DNA of 64,000 nucleotides from Trogon surrucura (Eukaryota; Chordata; Aves; Trogoniformes; Trogonidae): the NCBI GenBank assembly GCA_020746105.1, contig CM036658.1, forward strand, positions 29,537,099 through 29,601,098, given 5' to 3'. This document shows, piece by piece, positions 1-15,125 of this stretch. How positions within the stretch are numbered: position 1 is the stretch's first letter; every line of letters starts with the position of its first letter. The notes under the pieces were generated by a model. That model made no database searches and was not told the DNA's origin. It worked only from the letters and a program-made list of their open reading frames with translations. The translations under genes and the position numbers were made by a program.

Positions 1-2964
1 AACCACAAAACATGCAAGAGTAAATTCTTGCCATTAGTAGAGAATCTTGCCTTTTGCTGTTCACTGCTATTCTCATTGACATCATATGCATAAGGTCATA
101 GGATTTCCAAATCACTCAGCATTAGACTTGTCCTCATACAAGAAGCTCTACCCTTGACTTCAGTGGGAAGAGTCAAGATAATAAAGAGTACTTTTCATGA
201 CTACATACATTTCATAAATCACCAGCAGTGCATTTAAAAACCACAGATGTACTCAAAACTACTGGAAATTCAGACAGAAATGTCATAATAGTCTAATGAA
301 AAAGACTGACACATCAGATAAGGTAGCATACATACAAGTTATATTCTTTCTATAGTAATATGTGAACCTACAAGCCTCAGTGATACTGAGAGCTTTTTCC
401 TTCACTGGCTTGGACATAAGAATTGAATAGCCTCTATGTCAGGTAAATCTCACCACATTGAAACCTTGTTTTTGACATAACAACACTACATCATCTTCTA
501 CAGGTGGCTGTATCCTAAACAGAAGTTGAAAACAATGCCAAAAAGACCAATGTTTTTGAGCCTGGCTACTTTACAGTCTGTAAAAGCCGTCCAGTTATGG
601 AAGATTACAGTCTGAGGCTGGACCTATAAAGCCTATTCTTTACACTGGGGAGAGGAGCCTGGATTGTCTCCCTTTTTCAGAGCCAGCCCAATCCGTTGCC
701 TGACACATAATCTTTCTGATGCATGCTACAACCTGAAGACCAGTTTCTTCCTTAAGGCCCGTAACTCTTCAACCACTCAGGATATATCTCTCTGTCCCTT
801 TGGTCATTTGAGGGTTTGGAGAAGAAAGCTACAAGCAAAAAGGCCCAAGATTTCTCTCTGTGCTGTGGTATTTTTGAGGTTAGTTCTACTACTTGATTAT
901 TTCCTTTGAATGAAACTGACATTTCTTCAGCTTTTTTTTTTTTTAATACTGTACCTGAAGTTGAATACACCTATGCTTTGATAGGTTGGGGGAGAGTGTT
1001 CAGTGGCATTACTGGTAGAACAGAGCTCTACAGCTGTCTTAAATTACAAGGAAGGTTAGTTCTTTTGTAATGCAGAAGAAATAGCTGTAACTTCTCTGAA
1101 AAGCTCTGTCACACAGGTAAGTACACAGTGAAATTCAGTGATTTGACTAGCCTAAGGCAGTGACTGTTAAGCAAAATGGCAATGGGCTCTAGAGTTTCTT
1201 ATGACATGCATACATTATTTCTTAGTGTTTCTAATGTCAAACTGAAAGCAAACTGGATTGATTGACTTGATAACTTATATATTTAGACTGGATTCTGTGT
1301 ACTACATTGGTGCTTAGCTGCATTTGAAATCAACACACTGTCAAAGGACCTCATCATCTAGAAATTCTGAAACATTCAGAAGATGCTGACGAAACTGAAA
1401 GAGAGGAGACAAATGACAAAATTCCCTGAGCAGATTACACTTAAGGAGGATAGTTTAGGCTGAAAATCAAACTCTATCTGAGTTCATATTTGATGACATT
1501 TGAAGAATGATTGCTTTTAGATATTAAATATCTATAGTACTACGAGCTGGGCATCTGATTTAGAGAAGAAGGACCTTTCTGAATACATATCTTCTCTCTG
1601 TTACATGCTGAATGAGAAGGCTGCGTAGAAACAACCATGCATTTAGCCATCACATCTTTCTCCTCTCATTCACTAGCTTGGTGAACAAGTCAGGCCTTCT
1701 GGCAAACATTTTAAGAACAACTCTTAGTCACCCTACATAAAGGAAGATAAGAAATATAATGAAACCCAGAAGCAAACTGCAACGCATGCAAAAGTCTCCA
1801 AATACAGTTTCACTAAAAAGAAACACTGGTGTTGATAGATAGTGACACTATATAATCACATCCTTTACAAAGACCACATCTCAAATGTTGAAATATTTTC
1901 TAAATGACATACTATCTTTTAGATTACCTGTGCAGTAAACAGGCAAATTATTCTTAGTCAGTATAAGGAAATGTCTATTCAGCACATTAGGATAACTCTT
2001 AACTTTGATGTCTAATATATATTATTGAATCTGTAATAACCAACTACACACATAAAACTGGTATGAAAAAAATAGTAGTATACATGTCAGCAACCTCATT
2101 TTACTGTAAGTGAAAACATTTGGACAGGTTCTTTATTCATCACTATGGACATTATTTCAAAAAGACATTAGTTATAAATGCTTCTCATATATTCCACTGT
2201 TGCTTGACAAGACTAATTGATTTGTTTTGCCACTTAAAATATGCCTTCAGATTCTTTATGGACAGATATCGAAATTAAAATACATAAATATGCTACAGAT
2301 AACATCTAGGTTTGTTGGCTTATGATGAAATAAGAATGTTTTAGTTTTACTATTATGTAGATAGCAAATGTCAGTTACTACAGTCTTTACATGTATGCAA
2401 AACAAATCTATGGCAATGAGTAGTTACTAGTTCAAAGTGCTTCAATTTTTAAAATAACTGGAAAATATTTGGATGCCATATAGGAAGATTTTCAAGCGTT
2501 TTTAATTGCACTGAAGCATTCTGAACTGCTCTAAACAATTAACGCAAGAGGAATCTGAAATAAGTGAGCAAGGAGGAAACATCATGAGGTCTCACTGGTT
2601 AAAATCAGACAAAGATGTTCTCCAACATTTGCTGGCAATAGTGTCCCTGGGATGCAACACCTCTCTGAAAATACACAGAAATAAATCCTAACAGCCAATG
2701 ATCTTTAACTGCTCAAATTATCCAAAGCAATTTTATACAATTAGCCATATCTGATATAGAGTGTACATCTCGTAATATCTGCTTAACATTTCTTCTCTTT
2801 AATCTAGCAGGCATCATCTAGCAAATTTTATAAAAGAGAATATTTGCCAACCAATATTAAAAGCTATTTAGTTTTAATGTTTCTCAAAGGATTATAGTAC
2901 ATGAAACTGTAAACATTGTTTTGAACTGTCTGTGCTAGGTGAAAGGCTTCATCTCTCACTTAGA

Positions 2965-3055
2965 CCCCAGTCCAGCAAACACTTGCACACATGTTGTAGT
3001 CTCATTGATCTCAATGGGACTACTCGTGTGTGAAATCAAGCATCTGTGTAAGCGG
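2965..3055. repeat. Ancient amniote interspersed repeat fragment
   Basis: The segment contains 'tctcaatgggactactcgtg' followed by a 'tgaaatcaagcatctgtgtaag' type arm. This resembles an old dispersed repeat I recall from many sauropsid and amniote genomes, with a core like 'ttcaatgggactactcac' and a following 'taagcacatgcttaag' arm. Short pieces near 150 and 3770 ('gggcctgatgctgaaatccc') may be further degraded fragments of the same or a related family. I cannot assign the family name with confidence. Confidence 0.4.
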
Positions 3056-5109
3056 TTGGAGGACTGGCGTCTTATTCAAGAAAGCATCACAAAAGCAATG
3101 CCCTGCTGATTTTGTGGACTTCATTAAATACATGGTTTTTTAAGTCAAGTCTCTGTTTTGTTTTGACACTAGCCCATCAAGATTCTGGAATAAGGAAGAA
3201 TTACATGTAACACAAACCAATTTTACTCAACAACAGAGAAAGACGTGGAAGATACTGAGAAGAAACAAACACGCACGAAATTGGAAACTTGCACACACGT
3301 AAACACGCAAAGGGCCAGTGCTCTCGCAGTCTCCACTGACGCAAGATGGCCTTCTCAGTGTGTGCTTTTGCACTCTCCTACAGCTCCAGCGGTAGGACAG
3401 AAAAGGCAGTGACACTTCGGCCATGGGCCACTCTGCAATTTTTGCTCTGCATTGGTATTTCCAATGCACTGCATTTCTGTGCAGCCCTGGTAGGAAAAGA
3501 CCATAGAGAGGTAACAAGCAGAAGTTGTTCTCTGCAGTCTCATTTGTATGGGACATGGAGCACGAAGAGAAAAAGCACTGCCAGTCTAGGCTCAGTATCC
3601 AAAAAGTGCAAGGAAAAACAGACTAAAAAGAGAAAGACAGTTTAAAAACAAGGAGGCAAATGATCAAAGCTGAAATAACCCAAACAGAAGATTCTCACAC
3701 CAGTTGGCTGGTAGATGCATATTCCAGTAGACATGTCAAGGAGGGAGTTACAAGAAGACTGTAAGGGCCTGATGCTGAAATCCCTCACTTGTCTGGAAAG
3801 CTGCACTGAATTTAGTCAGTCAAGAAGCCCCTAAGATGACACCCCGAGCCACACAGAATCAAGACAATGGTAATCAAGTTATGGTAATCCTTGTTCCTCC
3901 CAATGCCTCTGAAATCATGAGTGATTCCTTTGCAAGGTAATGACAGATCTTTGACCATTTTCTTGCAACCTCTTAAAATCTTCAGACAATGCAATGAATC
4001 TCTAGACAAGCAATGAAATATTACAGAAATGTCCTCTGTCATTCAGCCAAGATGTACTTTCAGCCTATTTCCATACAGTAAATACATTCTTCCAGTTGGA
4101 CAAAGAATTAGAAGGGCAAAATAGCTAACCACAAACAAAGTGTGACAGAGGACAAGACTCTGAAGCACCACGTACAAAAATAAGTTTTAGCAGATTTCAT
4201 CACTCAGCATCGAGCTAGGCAATGCAGCTGAAACAAGTGAGTAGGTACATAGCTCCTTAGGTGACTTACTGATAACTCAGTGACCTTAGAGAAATCAGTC
4301 AGGACCAAAAGACACTCACAAATTAAAATCATTCTGAATTGCCCTGATTCTAATATGTGAAAGGAAAGCAAGTTACAGTGAGAGCAAGGAAGGTTGATGG
4401 TTCAAATGTGACTTGATGGTCACCTTACTACTGACCAAGAGGAAGCTGAAGGTTTTTGATACCACTTCTGTAATTTCTGTTAAGCACATTTTCAAAACAA
4501 GGTTCCAAACCATGTTTTCATAGCTTTGTGCATGAAGATGTGTCTATGGGTGCACTAGTATTTCCAGAAAGGCAGCAGATTTTAGACTCACAAATCCTAG
4601 CCTCAATTCTTAGTGATACTTCCAGACATACTAAAGTATGGCACATAGAATATAGGGCACAGCTATTATTCTGTGAATGAAGCTTGCTAGATTAGGGATT
4701 TTTTTTTTTTTGGTTTTACTTTGAAGCACATAGAGCTTCTCATTCTTTTCTTTACCTTTAGGATTTTTTTAAAGCTCACAATACCACATCACCCTAAACA
4801 TTTTAAGAATCTGTTTAGAGAGGTAATTATCTTCTCAAGCACAGAACTCCTAGAAACACTCTCAGTCCTGTAGTAAAACAGGCAAAAATCCTTTAGCAAA
4901 TTAAGACTTAAAACTGCCACTGAAGTCAACAGGGCACAAGCTCCTACTTACCTGTATGCTTTGTAACCCTACATGCCTGTCTACTTTTTAGGAATGTAAA
5001 AGCTGATACATTTTGCTCTAACTTTCTAAGCCTTGAAACAGGAATTCTTCTATTTCCTTTCAATGTGCCATTGAGAGGCTATGGTCTCATTTGAAGCCAG
5101 AGGCACTTT

Positions 5110-5182
5110 AAGGAATCATGGAATCACTGAGATTGGAAGGGATCTTTGGACCATCTCACAAAGTAGTGATGACCTCCCCCAC
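5110..5182 (-). mobile_element. CR1 LINE fragment, old, minus orientation
   Basis: The sequence 'aatcatggaatcactgagat' followed by 'tggaagggatctttgg' is the reverse complement of the CR1 3' terminus, where the octamer tail is followed by the conserved 'ttggaagggacc' block. Only about 70 bp remain, with several mismatches, so it is an old truncated copy without coding capacity. Confidence 0.7.
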
Positions 5183-8100
5183 CTTCACTTTGAAATTCCT
5201 GACTCAAAGTTCACAAGTATTCTATGAGAAAAACAGAAACTCAAAAAAAAATAAAAGTAGTTCAAAAATGAGTTACCTGTAAAAAAAAAAAAAACCCAAA
5301 CAAAAAACAAACCCCAAATTCTGAAAGTTTTTTCACAAGCAGTCCCATTTCCAAGCAAGAGAACACTGACAGACCGCTGACAAAAGCCGCACTGTCGGGC
5401 ATAATAGTTGTGACCCACTGATAAGGATTTGGCACTGGGTTTCCCCTGTCATTTATGAAGGCTCTATGTATCTCGCTGAGCCTCCAGTGACTGCTCCAGA
5501 AGGCAGGCAGATCTCCCTAAGTCATATGCTGCATCTGTCAGCCCTATCTGTATGTCTTAGATACTTTCCAGTATTTAAAAAGGCGTTAAGCATCTCTGTT
5601 CAGACACTGGAATTGCTCTGTAGATGCCTGAATTCAGCTCTTGCTTTGGAAAAGGTTTGTCACATGACTTATAGCAAGCACTTAAACTCAGTGTCATCAC
5701 CCCATGGTTGTAGAAAACAGGGATTTGGTACTTTCCTTCCTTTTTTTTTTGTGTGCACCATTTGTTTATCTTCACTCTGAGTTTCTAAATATGGGTAGGG
5801 AGTGTCTTTAACAGTGTATGTGTAAAATATCTATCTCAGCAGAGCACCCATTTACTACTACAGTACTTATCAGATAATTCTTTCAATCCTTCTTTAAATG
5901 TCTCCCTAAGACTGACCATATATAAGGAATTTCAGTAAAAATGACATATTTTACAAAATACACTTAATTCCTTTGTGAGTTCTAAATAATGAGGCACACT
6001 GATATTTTTAGTTTGGAATATTTTGGAATGTCTGGAATGCCACGTTCCCCAGATGATGATTAAAAGGTCAAGTAATAAAGTATATGATAAACTATGCCTG
6101 AGATTCCTCATAAAACAAATGAGTAATGGCTGTACAAACTGTGTCGCCATGTTTTTATATTGAAAAAATGCCTGCACTGTAATATTCCTTCAAAATTGTT
6201 AGACTATAGGACTGTCGGAAAACCAGCATGGTGATGGTTAGTTTGCAACTGCTTCAGGGCTGAAGTCAGACTGAAGAAGCAGATGAAAGGGGTGCATTAA
6301 GGAGTAGTGCTGATGTTGCTAGTGGACACACGGTGGAGAATGTGAAACGCTTTTTTGCTTGCCAGAGCGCAGGTCTGGTATTGGTAAGTATCATGTTAAG
6401 TTTCTTTGGAAGAGAGTTTGTTTCTGCGAGGATTATAACATTAGATTAGAACATTGCTTGAGTCACCATCACAGAAGCCCTCTAGAGCTGTTAAGCATTT
6501 GGCATATCTCACTTATCTCTAAGGGTGGCAGGGGCCATCAATACAAAGTGGACCATCAATCAATCTGGGGTCTTCTTCAGGCATTGCCTGTCAGTTGATC
6601 AGAGGAAGACTTTAGGGAATCAGCTTTCCATTATCAGGATTTGGTCTGTGATCAGAACAAGCCACTGAACCTTTTACTTTTCACTTGGCAAAAACATACA
6701 CACTGGAAAAAAGTCCTGACAGTTCATTCATTTTGCTCCATCACTGGAGCCAGATGATGTTTGACTGGGGAGACCCACCCTCTTTGATGTTGTGCTCTTT
6801 TGAGAGTGCCCTGCTGTGAAAAAAATTTTCTCCTTCCAAATTAAAGAGAAATATTTCTGCGTCCAGCTGTTAAATGTGACGTTTGCCATTTTTCAGTGCG
6901 TTGGCTTTGTGCCATCTTGCAGGCTGTGTTTCAAGCCTATCTTTTTCCCTTCTTCTCAGCAGCAATATCCACAACGTGCTAGTGTCTCCAGCTTCTATAT
7001 AACATCAACACCAGAAGGCAAAATACAAGTAATACTGCATTGCTCTGAACTACAGCAGCAATATTTACACACATTTCTTCTGATTTCTTTAATTAAAGCT
7101 AGCAGTCATTTTATTACATAAAATGAAGGATAAAGCTCTTAAATACAATCTGCCTATGAAAAGTCAAGTTCAGTTTCATTCTAATTGCAGCAGACAAACC
7201 ATATCGAAGGAAAGCCTCTGTAGAATACATTTTCTGGTTAAATGAGTGTGGATGTTATTAAAACTTGTTTCATGTGTACTGAGTCCACATCAAAAAAATG
7301 GCATCCGTTCAGCAGCCCTAGTTCTGTTTAAATTAAGACAAACTTCTCATGAAAGCTTGAATAAACATTTAGGTTTAAGTAATCAAGAAAACCTGTATCT
7401 TTTCATATTTATTAAGTGTAATTTTTAGAGTTATAAAAACTACTGTCATGAATTGTGTACACTATAAATAAAGGGTGGACTCATCATCACAATGTTTTGC
7501 CTATCTATTGAGGTAGATGAAACACAACAGGTTCCAACTTCTCTTCAGCTCAAGCTCTCTTTTCTCCGTTTCATTTCCATATCTGCTGACATAGAAAAGG
7601 ATCAATGTTTGATAGATTTTCCCAAGCTCATTGTTGCAAAACTGTTTTGTAATTAGTCTCAGATTATAATGAGGAAATCTGAGTAACTGCTTATGTACAC
7701 ATCACATCTTCAGTGTGAAAATTAAAAACTGACTGAGAGCTTCAACAGACGAGAATGGAAGCACCTATTTTAGACAATTACTCAGATGATGACAAAAATT
7801 AAGCATTTCTTCTTTAGGTATCCACATTCTAGATTCATGCCAAGAAAAAGTATAGTCCAGAAAGATTTGAGCTAGAACTAAGCTATAAAGCTGTAGCCTG
7901 CTGTTCATTTACACTACCTATAACTCATGAACTCAGTTTTTAAAATTGTAGAATTATAGACAATTGCAAATAAAAATAAAATAGCCTCTCTCCAAGAGGC
8001 TAGCATGGAGCCAAGCTACATTCTACAGGCTTCAGTCAGTTCTCAGAAACTATCTAGTTTCTAAGAAAGACAGTACTGGGACTGCAGATGTCCAGGCAAC

Positions 8101-11100
8101 ACAGAGATGCTGACAGTAACAGTGTCGGCAATTCAACACAATGTATGTTTCTTTCATCCTAGAACAAGTCAAACACTGCCACTCCTAAAATTACATACAA
8201 CAAATATATATGCCCTATAAATGGTTACATTTGGATCTATGTGTTATGCTGTTTCATGACTGTATAGCACTTTGTTACAAGAATATAATTTATGCTATTA
8301 CAGTTATTATCTGTCATTATTTCTAAACAGATTAAGAAACACTTTTCTTTCTATTAATTCCAACTCTCACTACTATATACAACCAATGTTATTTAAAATC
8401 CTCTTTACTTGCCTCTGCTCCTCCATCTTGCCTCTGCTCTCCCATCTGCCACAGTATCATCATGCTCCTTTTTTCTGTCCCTCATTTTTTCAGGGCAGCA
8501 GAAAAGCACTCAAGAACATCTCATCAGAGTGAAAAACAAGGTCTGACTGTGAAGGTTTGTGCTTGTCTTTCTCTCTATTCCATTCTGCATTTTTCTATTT
8601 TATCTTTAAAACTATGCAGCTTACTTTCATCCTTGCAACATTTCTGGACTCTGCTCTCTGTGCCAAAATGATTTTAGGTAAAAGAGCTTTTTTGTTTGTT
8701 CCAAACAGTTTTAAGTAAAAATATCTGGACAGTTTATGTAGGTTAACGCAGGTGCAGCAGGTAATTTCAGGAATAAGAAAGTAGTTTGAGCAGCAAGTCT
8801 ACCGGCCTTAAATGTTAACTTTTTTACAAAGGAACTCAAATTAGATGAATTAATTAGAAGCCAATAGAAGCAGTGATTATTACTCACGAAAAAAATTTAA
8901 CAGTAAACTGATTCATCCAAAGCTGGTTTTATTTTTCTCCAAGTCTAAATTCTAGAAACAAATTAAAATAAAACATCATCCTCAAAGTTTAACACAAAGA
9001 GGAAATTAATCACTAATTAGCAGAGTTGCATGCAAATTTTTTTACTGAATATAGCCAAAACTTCGCAATGTTTGTAAAGCAATAACAGTAACCAAATGTT
9101 TTGGAGCAAGTTTTTTTGTTTGTTTTTAAAAAAGTAATTTGAATTATTTCAAGATTTTATAAACCATAATAAAATATTTCATTATAAGCTTTCTGAGATT
9201 TAAAACAGAAAGCAGTTCTGAACTGAGAAATGAACTTTCTGTTTAGAAAATATAAGAACAACATGTTTAGATGATTTTGAACTATTCTCCTCAAAGTTTT
9301 ATTTATCAGAGGTTTCCCTAAAACTGACATTTTTATGCAAACAGTTTTAGTTTCTCAGCATTCTCTGGAGCAAAAAAAAAAATTTATTTCCTTGGAAAAC
9401 CCCAACAACTTGTAACTAGTTAGGCATACATAAAAACGGTTGTGGCACCTAAGAGCTTGCAAACTAAAAGAAACAGATAAGGCTAAATAAATTGGGAGAC
9501 CCAGAAAATGTGACAAAAGTGTAACCTTTCCCCACTCCTTTTCTGTCTTTGTTCCTCATGCATAATCACAAAAATTCTTTGCTTAAATACAAAGAGATTA
9601 ATAGGGAGTGAGACTTCAGTATATCCCTAAGCTAAGCAGTTCTCCTCTGCCAGAAGAGAAAAGCCTTGGGTTTCCAAGTGGGATACAGAGCTCTACCAGC
9701 TCCCTCCTGTTGATGGAGAAAATAAACTCTGAATCTACACGCAGACATGTTAAAATCTAAGCCCTTTCTTGGCATGCTCATATCTTCTGGCTGTCAGTCC
9801 ATGGGGAGCATAGGTAACTTTAAGACATATATATTAATCCATACACTTGAGGGCAAAGGGAAAGGGAAAGCATACTCAAGAAATGTTGGAAGAAGCTAAG
9901 CAATGTGTGAAATAAAAGAGCGCATCTGCATATTTCGTGTAAGGGGTTACTCAAGAGGAACATGTTACTGCTAATGGCAAGCAAATGAGCCCTTGTTCCA
10001 CAACTTTTTCATTCCTCACAGACTGCATTCTTACTGTACGGTCTTGACTTTCCCAATTGGCTTGACCACTACACTTACAAAAATGAGAGAATATTAAAAA
10101 CAACCATGTGCCAAGCCTTAGCCATACTCTCAGATTAACTATTTTCAAAGAATTTGATGAAGCTGTAATAAAAATCAATTTATCCATAGAAAGAAACACT
10201 TCTTGTTCTCAACTGGCAGATTTATGATTTCATGCAAACACGAATGTCCTAAAGCTCACCCTTTTTAATAAGGAGTCTTTTAAAACACATAAAATATTTG
10301 TCCTAATGAAGTAATGGTTTCCTAAGGTTTTGCTTCTTTTCTGTACTGCCTACAGTTTTATGTCTTTGTTGAAATGTGTCACTTCTTAAATTATGATGTT
10401 TTCCTAAGTCTACTATATTCTTTTTCTAACCCACACTAAGAAAGCACAATTGTCAGACATTATGTTTTGAGGACGAACTGACCTCCAACATATTGTGGAT
10501 AACATAAATTTCATATTTTATAGTTATTTTGAAAACATTCCTAAACTCGAACCCCTTGGTTGCTCAGTATTTTGAACTCACTCCACCTAACAACAGTAAA
10601 CTAAAGAGGCCAATGTTTTCAGCCAAGAATCAAAGTAAAAGGTGAGAGGAGAAGATGAAAAGTACTTTAACATTAGGGAGTCACTGCTATTACAGAGTCA
10701 CGGCCAACTTTAGATAAGGCACTGTACTAAGACAGCTCAAACAGCTGCTGCAATACCAGGACTGTCATCTTAGTCAGTTCAAATTTGTCTAAAAACTCTC
10801 CAAGAAACTGGGAGTATGGGAAGAGTGAGATGAGAGAGGTTAATGCACTAGGATTCTAGCCTCTGCTGACTCATTCTGTCAAAAAATACTGAGGAACATC
10901 AAGCAGAATATGATAGTATGTGACTGTGGAAGATTTTGCTTCTTTTTCTCAAAGACTTTTCATTCTCCAATAGAGAGCAGAGAAGGACGTGAGTTACTCC
11001 AGGCTTCAAAGGAAAGACATTTATTTTGTCCAGATAAGTAAATTGTCTAGTAATCCCATGTGGCATCTGGATAGGAAATATATTATACTTACTAGAAAAT

Positions 11101-11895
11101 TGAGCAAATCCTTGGAATCAAGGATGAATAAACAAACTGACTGAGGGGACAAGACACTTACCAGAGGCTTAATAATGAGGTACATTCAAGAGCGTTCCAT
11201 GATTTAAAGGCTAGTTACTCAGTAAGCAGGACTAATGCAGCCAGTTTTTAGTATGGATGTGTGCCCTCTGTCCTCAAAATTTTCACAGCTCTAATAATTT
11301 CCACTTCTACACTGATTCCAGTGTATAACACTGATATCTTAATATTTCTCAGTTACTATGTACTTAGCACTGTCACTGGCATTACTGGCGGTGGTAGCAC
11401 TGGAAGAGCAAAATGTGTGGCAAAGTGTCACACTGAGGATGCAGGAGGAACGGTGTCCTGGGATATCCGATCTTGTGACGTATAAGAAGAGAACAGGTAA
11501 GGTGGTGACAAAAACTGTTCGCAAAAAAAACAGTAACTTTTGCTCGGCAGTGAGATATAGATTAGGTCAGTGACCTTTGCTGATCCTCATTAATACCGAA
11601 CTACATCTTCAATAATCTTCTCAGCAATACTCGAAAAGTGTGTAACTGCTTATAGAAGTCACATAATGAAATGTGTAGGAGCAACAAGGTGAAACCTGGA
11701 ACAGTGCTGGACAGAAAAGTCATGGTGCACAGTCTGTGCAAGCGCAACGCACCTCATAAGTTGGAACAATTACACAGGCAATAGGTCCAGATGCAATTGC
11801 TGTTTTCCTGAATATCTGGAAATTTAACCTGCTACGTGTTTGGAAAAGCACAGATGTCAAGACAGTACAGAAAAGAGTTTGCCCTGTATTTGCCT

Positions 11896-11915
11896 TATAT
11901 ATATATATATATATA
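11896..11915. repeat. (TA)n microsatellite
   Basis: About ten uninterrupted TA dinucleotides are visible. It is short, AT-rich and intronic, with no other signal around it. Confidence 0.9.
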
Positions 11916-14839
11916 CATGTTTTTCATATTTGACTTCACTATATATACTGGACATCCCGTATAACACAGAATGTCTGGCAATCCTGAAAGAATAAAATGA
12001 CATTTACTGTTGTCATTTACTTTTTTGCTATTTTTCCCACATTGCAGGAGACTTAACTTACATGCCTATTACATTCAATTTAGTTAAAAATCAAGGAGAG
12101 ATTACTGTCTTCCCAGAACTATAATTCTGACTATGAAATAAATCAATGCCAATCACTATAGGTAAATCATCAGCAATAGCACAGTTCAGTTGTGGATACT
12201 GTGTGGATACAGTTGTGGATTTGATATTCATCAAATTTAAATGTAATTTTTGTGCCGTATTTTCTCAATCTGAAAGATGATTTCTCTAAAAATGTCCAAA
12301 ACCAACAAACTCTAGGGAAAAAAATAAAAAAAAAAAAAATCCAAACAACAGCTCAGTTCCTGATAATTAACATTGTAGATCGGATCTGAATAGGAACCAG
12401 AATCATACTGACGTTAGCAACTCTTAAAACACAAAATTCCATGCAAGAACTACAAAGAGTGTCAAAAGGCATCAAACTCCACAACGCAGTGCGTCTGTAA
12501 TTAGAAGTCCTCTAAAAGTCAGTACAGCAATAACCAGCAGCAATCAGACAGCTGTCAGATTTTTAAAATACTGAGGTGATGGGAAAGAAAGAGTAGGAAG
12601 ACCATACTTCACTTGTAACAAAAGACTGTAACATTTTTGACCTGTAACATTACAAAAGATAGGTATTGCAATGCTCATTTTACACGTGAGGTAAACCATG
12701 CCATTAACATTGCAACTCTGCTTAAACATTCTGTCAACTTTAATCGCACATCTGCATATACTGCCCACATAAATGCGGAAAAAATCCAAACCTCATCACA
12801 TACATCATTTCTCATATTGCATACAGTCAGTCCTGAGAATTGTATTGATTTAATATCTTTGAAAGCAGAAGTAAACAGGACTCAAAAGATCCATCATGAT
12901 GCAATTATCTGAAGTTTTTCTTTTAAAATGCATCTATGTTTGGTCTCTGCCAAAATAATGTTTACTGCCAATTTGCAAATGTCTCAATTATAAAACTGTA
13001 CAGATCTGAACCATAATACTCAGATCTCCACTGATTTATAAATATGGCATTAATATAAAAACCCTTTACCATATAACCAAAACAATTTAACTTGCTATGG
13101 CAATAACCAGATCATTTTCCCAAACAAATAGATAGACTCCATCATGTCATTTTAAACATCTTCTGACCTTCTGATGGCTACAACTGGGAACAAATGTTAG
13201 CCAAGAAAAATACTGGTTACTCTGCATTTGCAAAAGAGAGAATCTTGAATTAAGCATTAAGCCTTTACTTCAGTAGGCATATCAGATGCATTGAATAGGA
13301 AAAGGTACCAGCCCAGTTCTGCTTTCATACCCATCAAGTATAATTACAGATTAAAAATACTACTGATTTAGAGCATGTCTACAGTGCAGTCAAAGTAACT
13401 GGGACTGATGCAGACAAATCTGTTCTCTAGGTGTTAAATTAGGTATCTGGGTCATCACACCAGGACAATCACAGCAGAATTTGATGTACTTAAGGCTATT
13501 TATCATGCTTTACCATGAGGTTTGGATCTCTTGGCAAGCTCGGTATTGCTGGAATTACATTATTTATAAAGCTGAAATAATTACAGATAGTTGCCCAGAG
13601 GTGCAGACACAACTTTGGCCACAATGCAACATGTCCTTAGTGAATTCACAGCGGCAGAAACCGATAATAAATATTGCGGCACTACTGATTACTTCCTTTG
13701 TTCATGTGCAGTGTAAAACGAAGCTTGTTAGTGACTTTAAGATACAATTGTTTTTACATAACATTAACCAACTAGGTCAGGTGTGTAACCTAAACCTATT
13801 ACCCAATGTCCTTGTAGAGACAATGGAGAGAAACAGACACTGTCAGAGGTCAATATATCATAAGCAATGTTAACCAATTTAGACCAGATACTTAACTTAT
13901 ACTGATATTGAATGTTAGTGACTGACAGTGCAAATATGACCTGCTATAAATTGTCATGCTGTGGATGGAGTTCACTGAGACTAGTGCCCAAAAATGTCAG
14001 TCATTTTTATTGCTTATTGGTTGCTTTCTCATGCTCTTTAAGAAAAAACAAAGTATAAACATTTATTATCTTAACATTCGAGTGTGACTATTGTAGTGCA
14101 TTTATGGTTAGCAAACAATAATAACTTCTTTATTTAAATACATTTGTAAATAAATGTGTAGCATCATATCAGTCTTAAAAACTCTTAGCCTCCTCTATAA
14201 CTGGACTATGATAGCATGTTGTCAGCAAATCAGGAGAAATGATGCAAAGAATACAATTTTTTGTTGCTGGGTTTTTTTTTATCTTTTTTAAATTTCAGCT
14301 CTCTTTCCAAAATATGCTTCTCCCTCTTTTTTTTTTCCTTTGGTACAACAAACAGCAACAACAGCAGCTTTTTGAAGAGCTGTGGTTGTAATGCTGCTGA
14401 AGGCTGCTTTCCTAAAATGACCGTTCCTATCTAGTAAATGATTCTGGTACAGCAACTCAAAATAAAAGAAAAAAAAACCCACATCTTATCTTATTGCTCA
14501 CAAAAGTACCATGTTGGGAAGGCTTTTCAAACACATACTTAAGACTAAAAAGAAAATAATCAACAAACCAAACTAAAAACATGTCACTTCCCCTCAATTT
14601 TATTTTCAAGACTTGACTGGCTGGGATGTCTTGAGTCATTCTCTGGAAGCCTTGATACAATATGTGAATGGCAGGAATATGAATATGCCTGAGGCATGAC
14701 AATAATCACATACCACTGCTTGCATCGCAGCAAAATCTTGACATTGCAAACGATTGCATAAAATAATAGAGCCTGGTGAGCCCATTTATTTCAAATTTAT
14801 CAGATAGAGGAGAAAAAAAAGACATTACTTAAGACCAGA

Positions 14840-15125
14840 GGCTCTTATCCCACCACGAGGAAAAGGGCTGAGGGAGAGCATAGTTTCCACATGAAACATG
14901 ACAGTGGGTCCAAACAGTCCATCACTGCATGGCAGAACCGAGTTGAACTGGGACAGCAGGTGAGCTTCCAGTAAAGCAGCTGTGGCTCCCTTGATGAGCT
15001 GCTCTCTCCAAAGGCACCACAGCAAATCCCCCAGCAGTCCCTGTGCCACCACAGCCTTGTCCTACGGCGGCCATGAGTACCTTCTGAGTTGTGTAAAGGC
15101 AGAGGTCTTTGCACATCTTGTTCTT
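14840..15125 (-). other. GC-elevated patch with overlapping minus-strand open frames, unidentified
   Basis: This roughly 290 bp patch is clearly less AT-rich than the flanking intron. On the minus strand it is open in two frames for about 65-75 codons. One begins with ATG at 15116 and ends at 14922; the other is open from about 15052 to 14825 but starts at GTG. I recognise no domain or gene. Possible explanations are a fragment of a processed retrocopy, an old repeat, an intronic conserved element or chance. Below it, on the minus strand, lies an AATAAA-like motif in AT-rich sequence, which is weak support for a retrocopy. It is listed because it is structurally distinct, not because I believe it is a gene. 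Confidence 0.25.

Noticed and set aside
13481-13873. 130-codon plus-strand frame in intron 3
   Set aside because: No recognisable domain or splice context. One frame of this length is plausible by chance in tens of kilobases.
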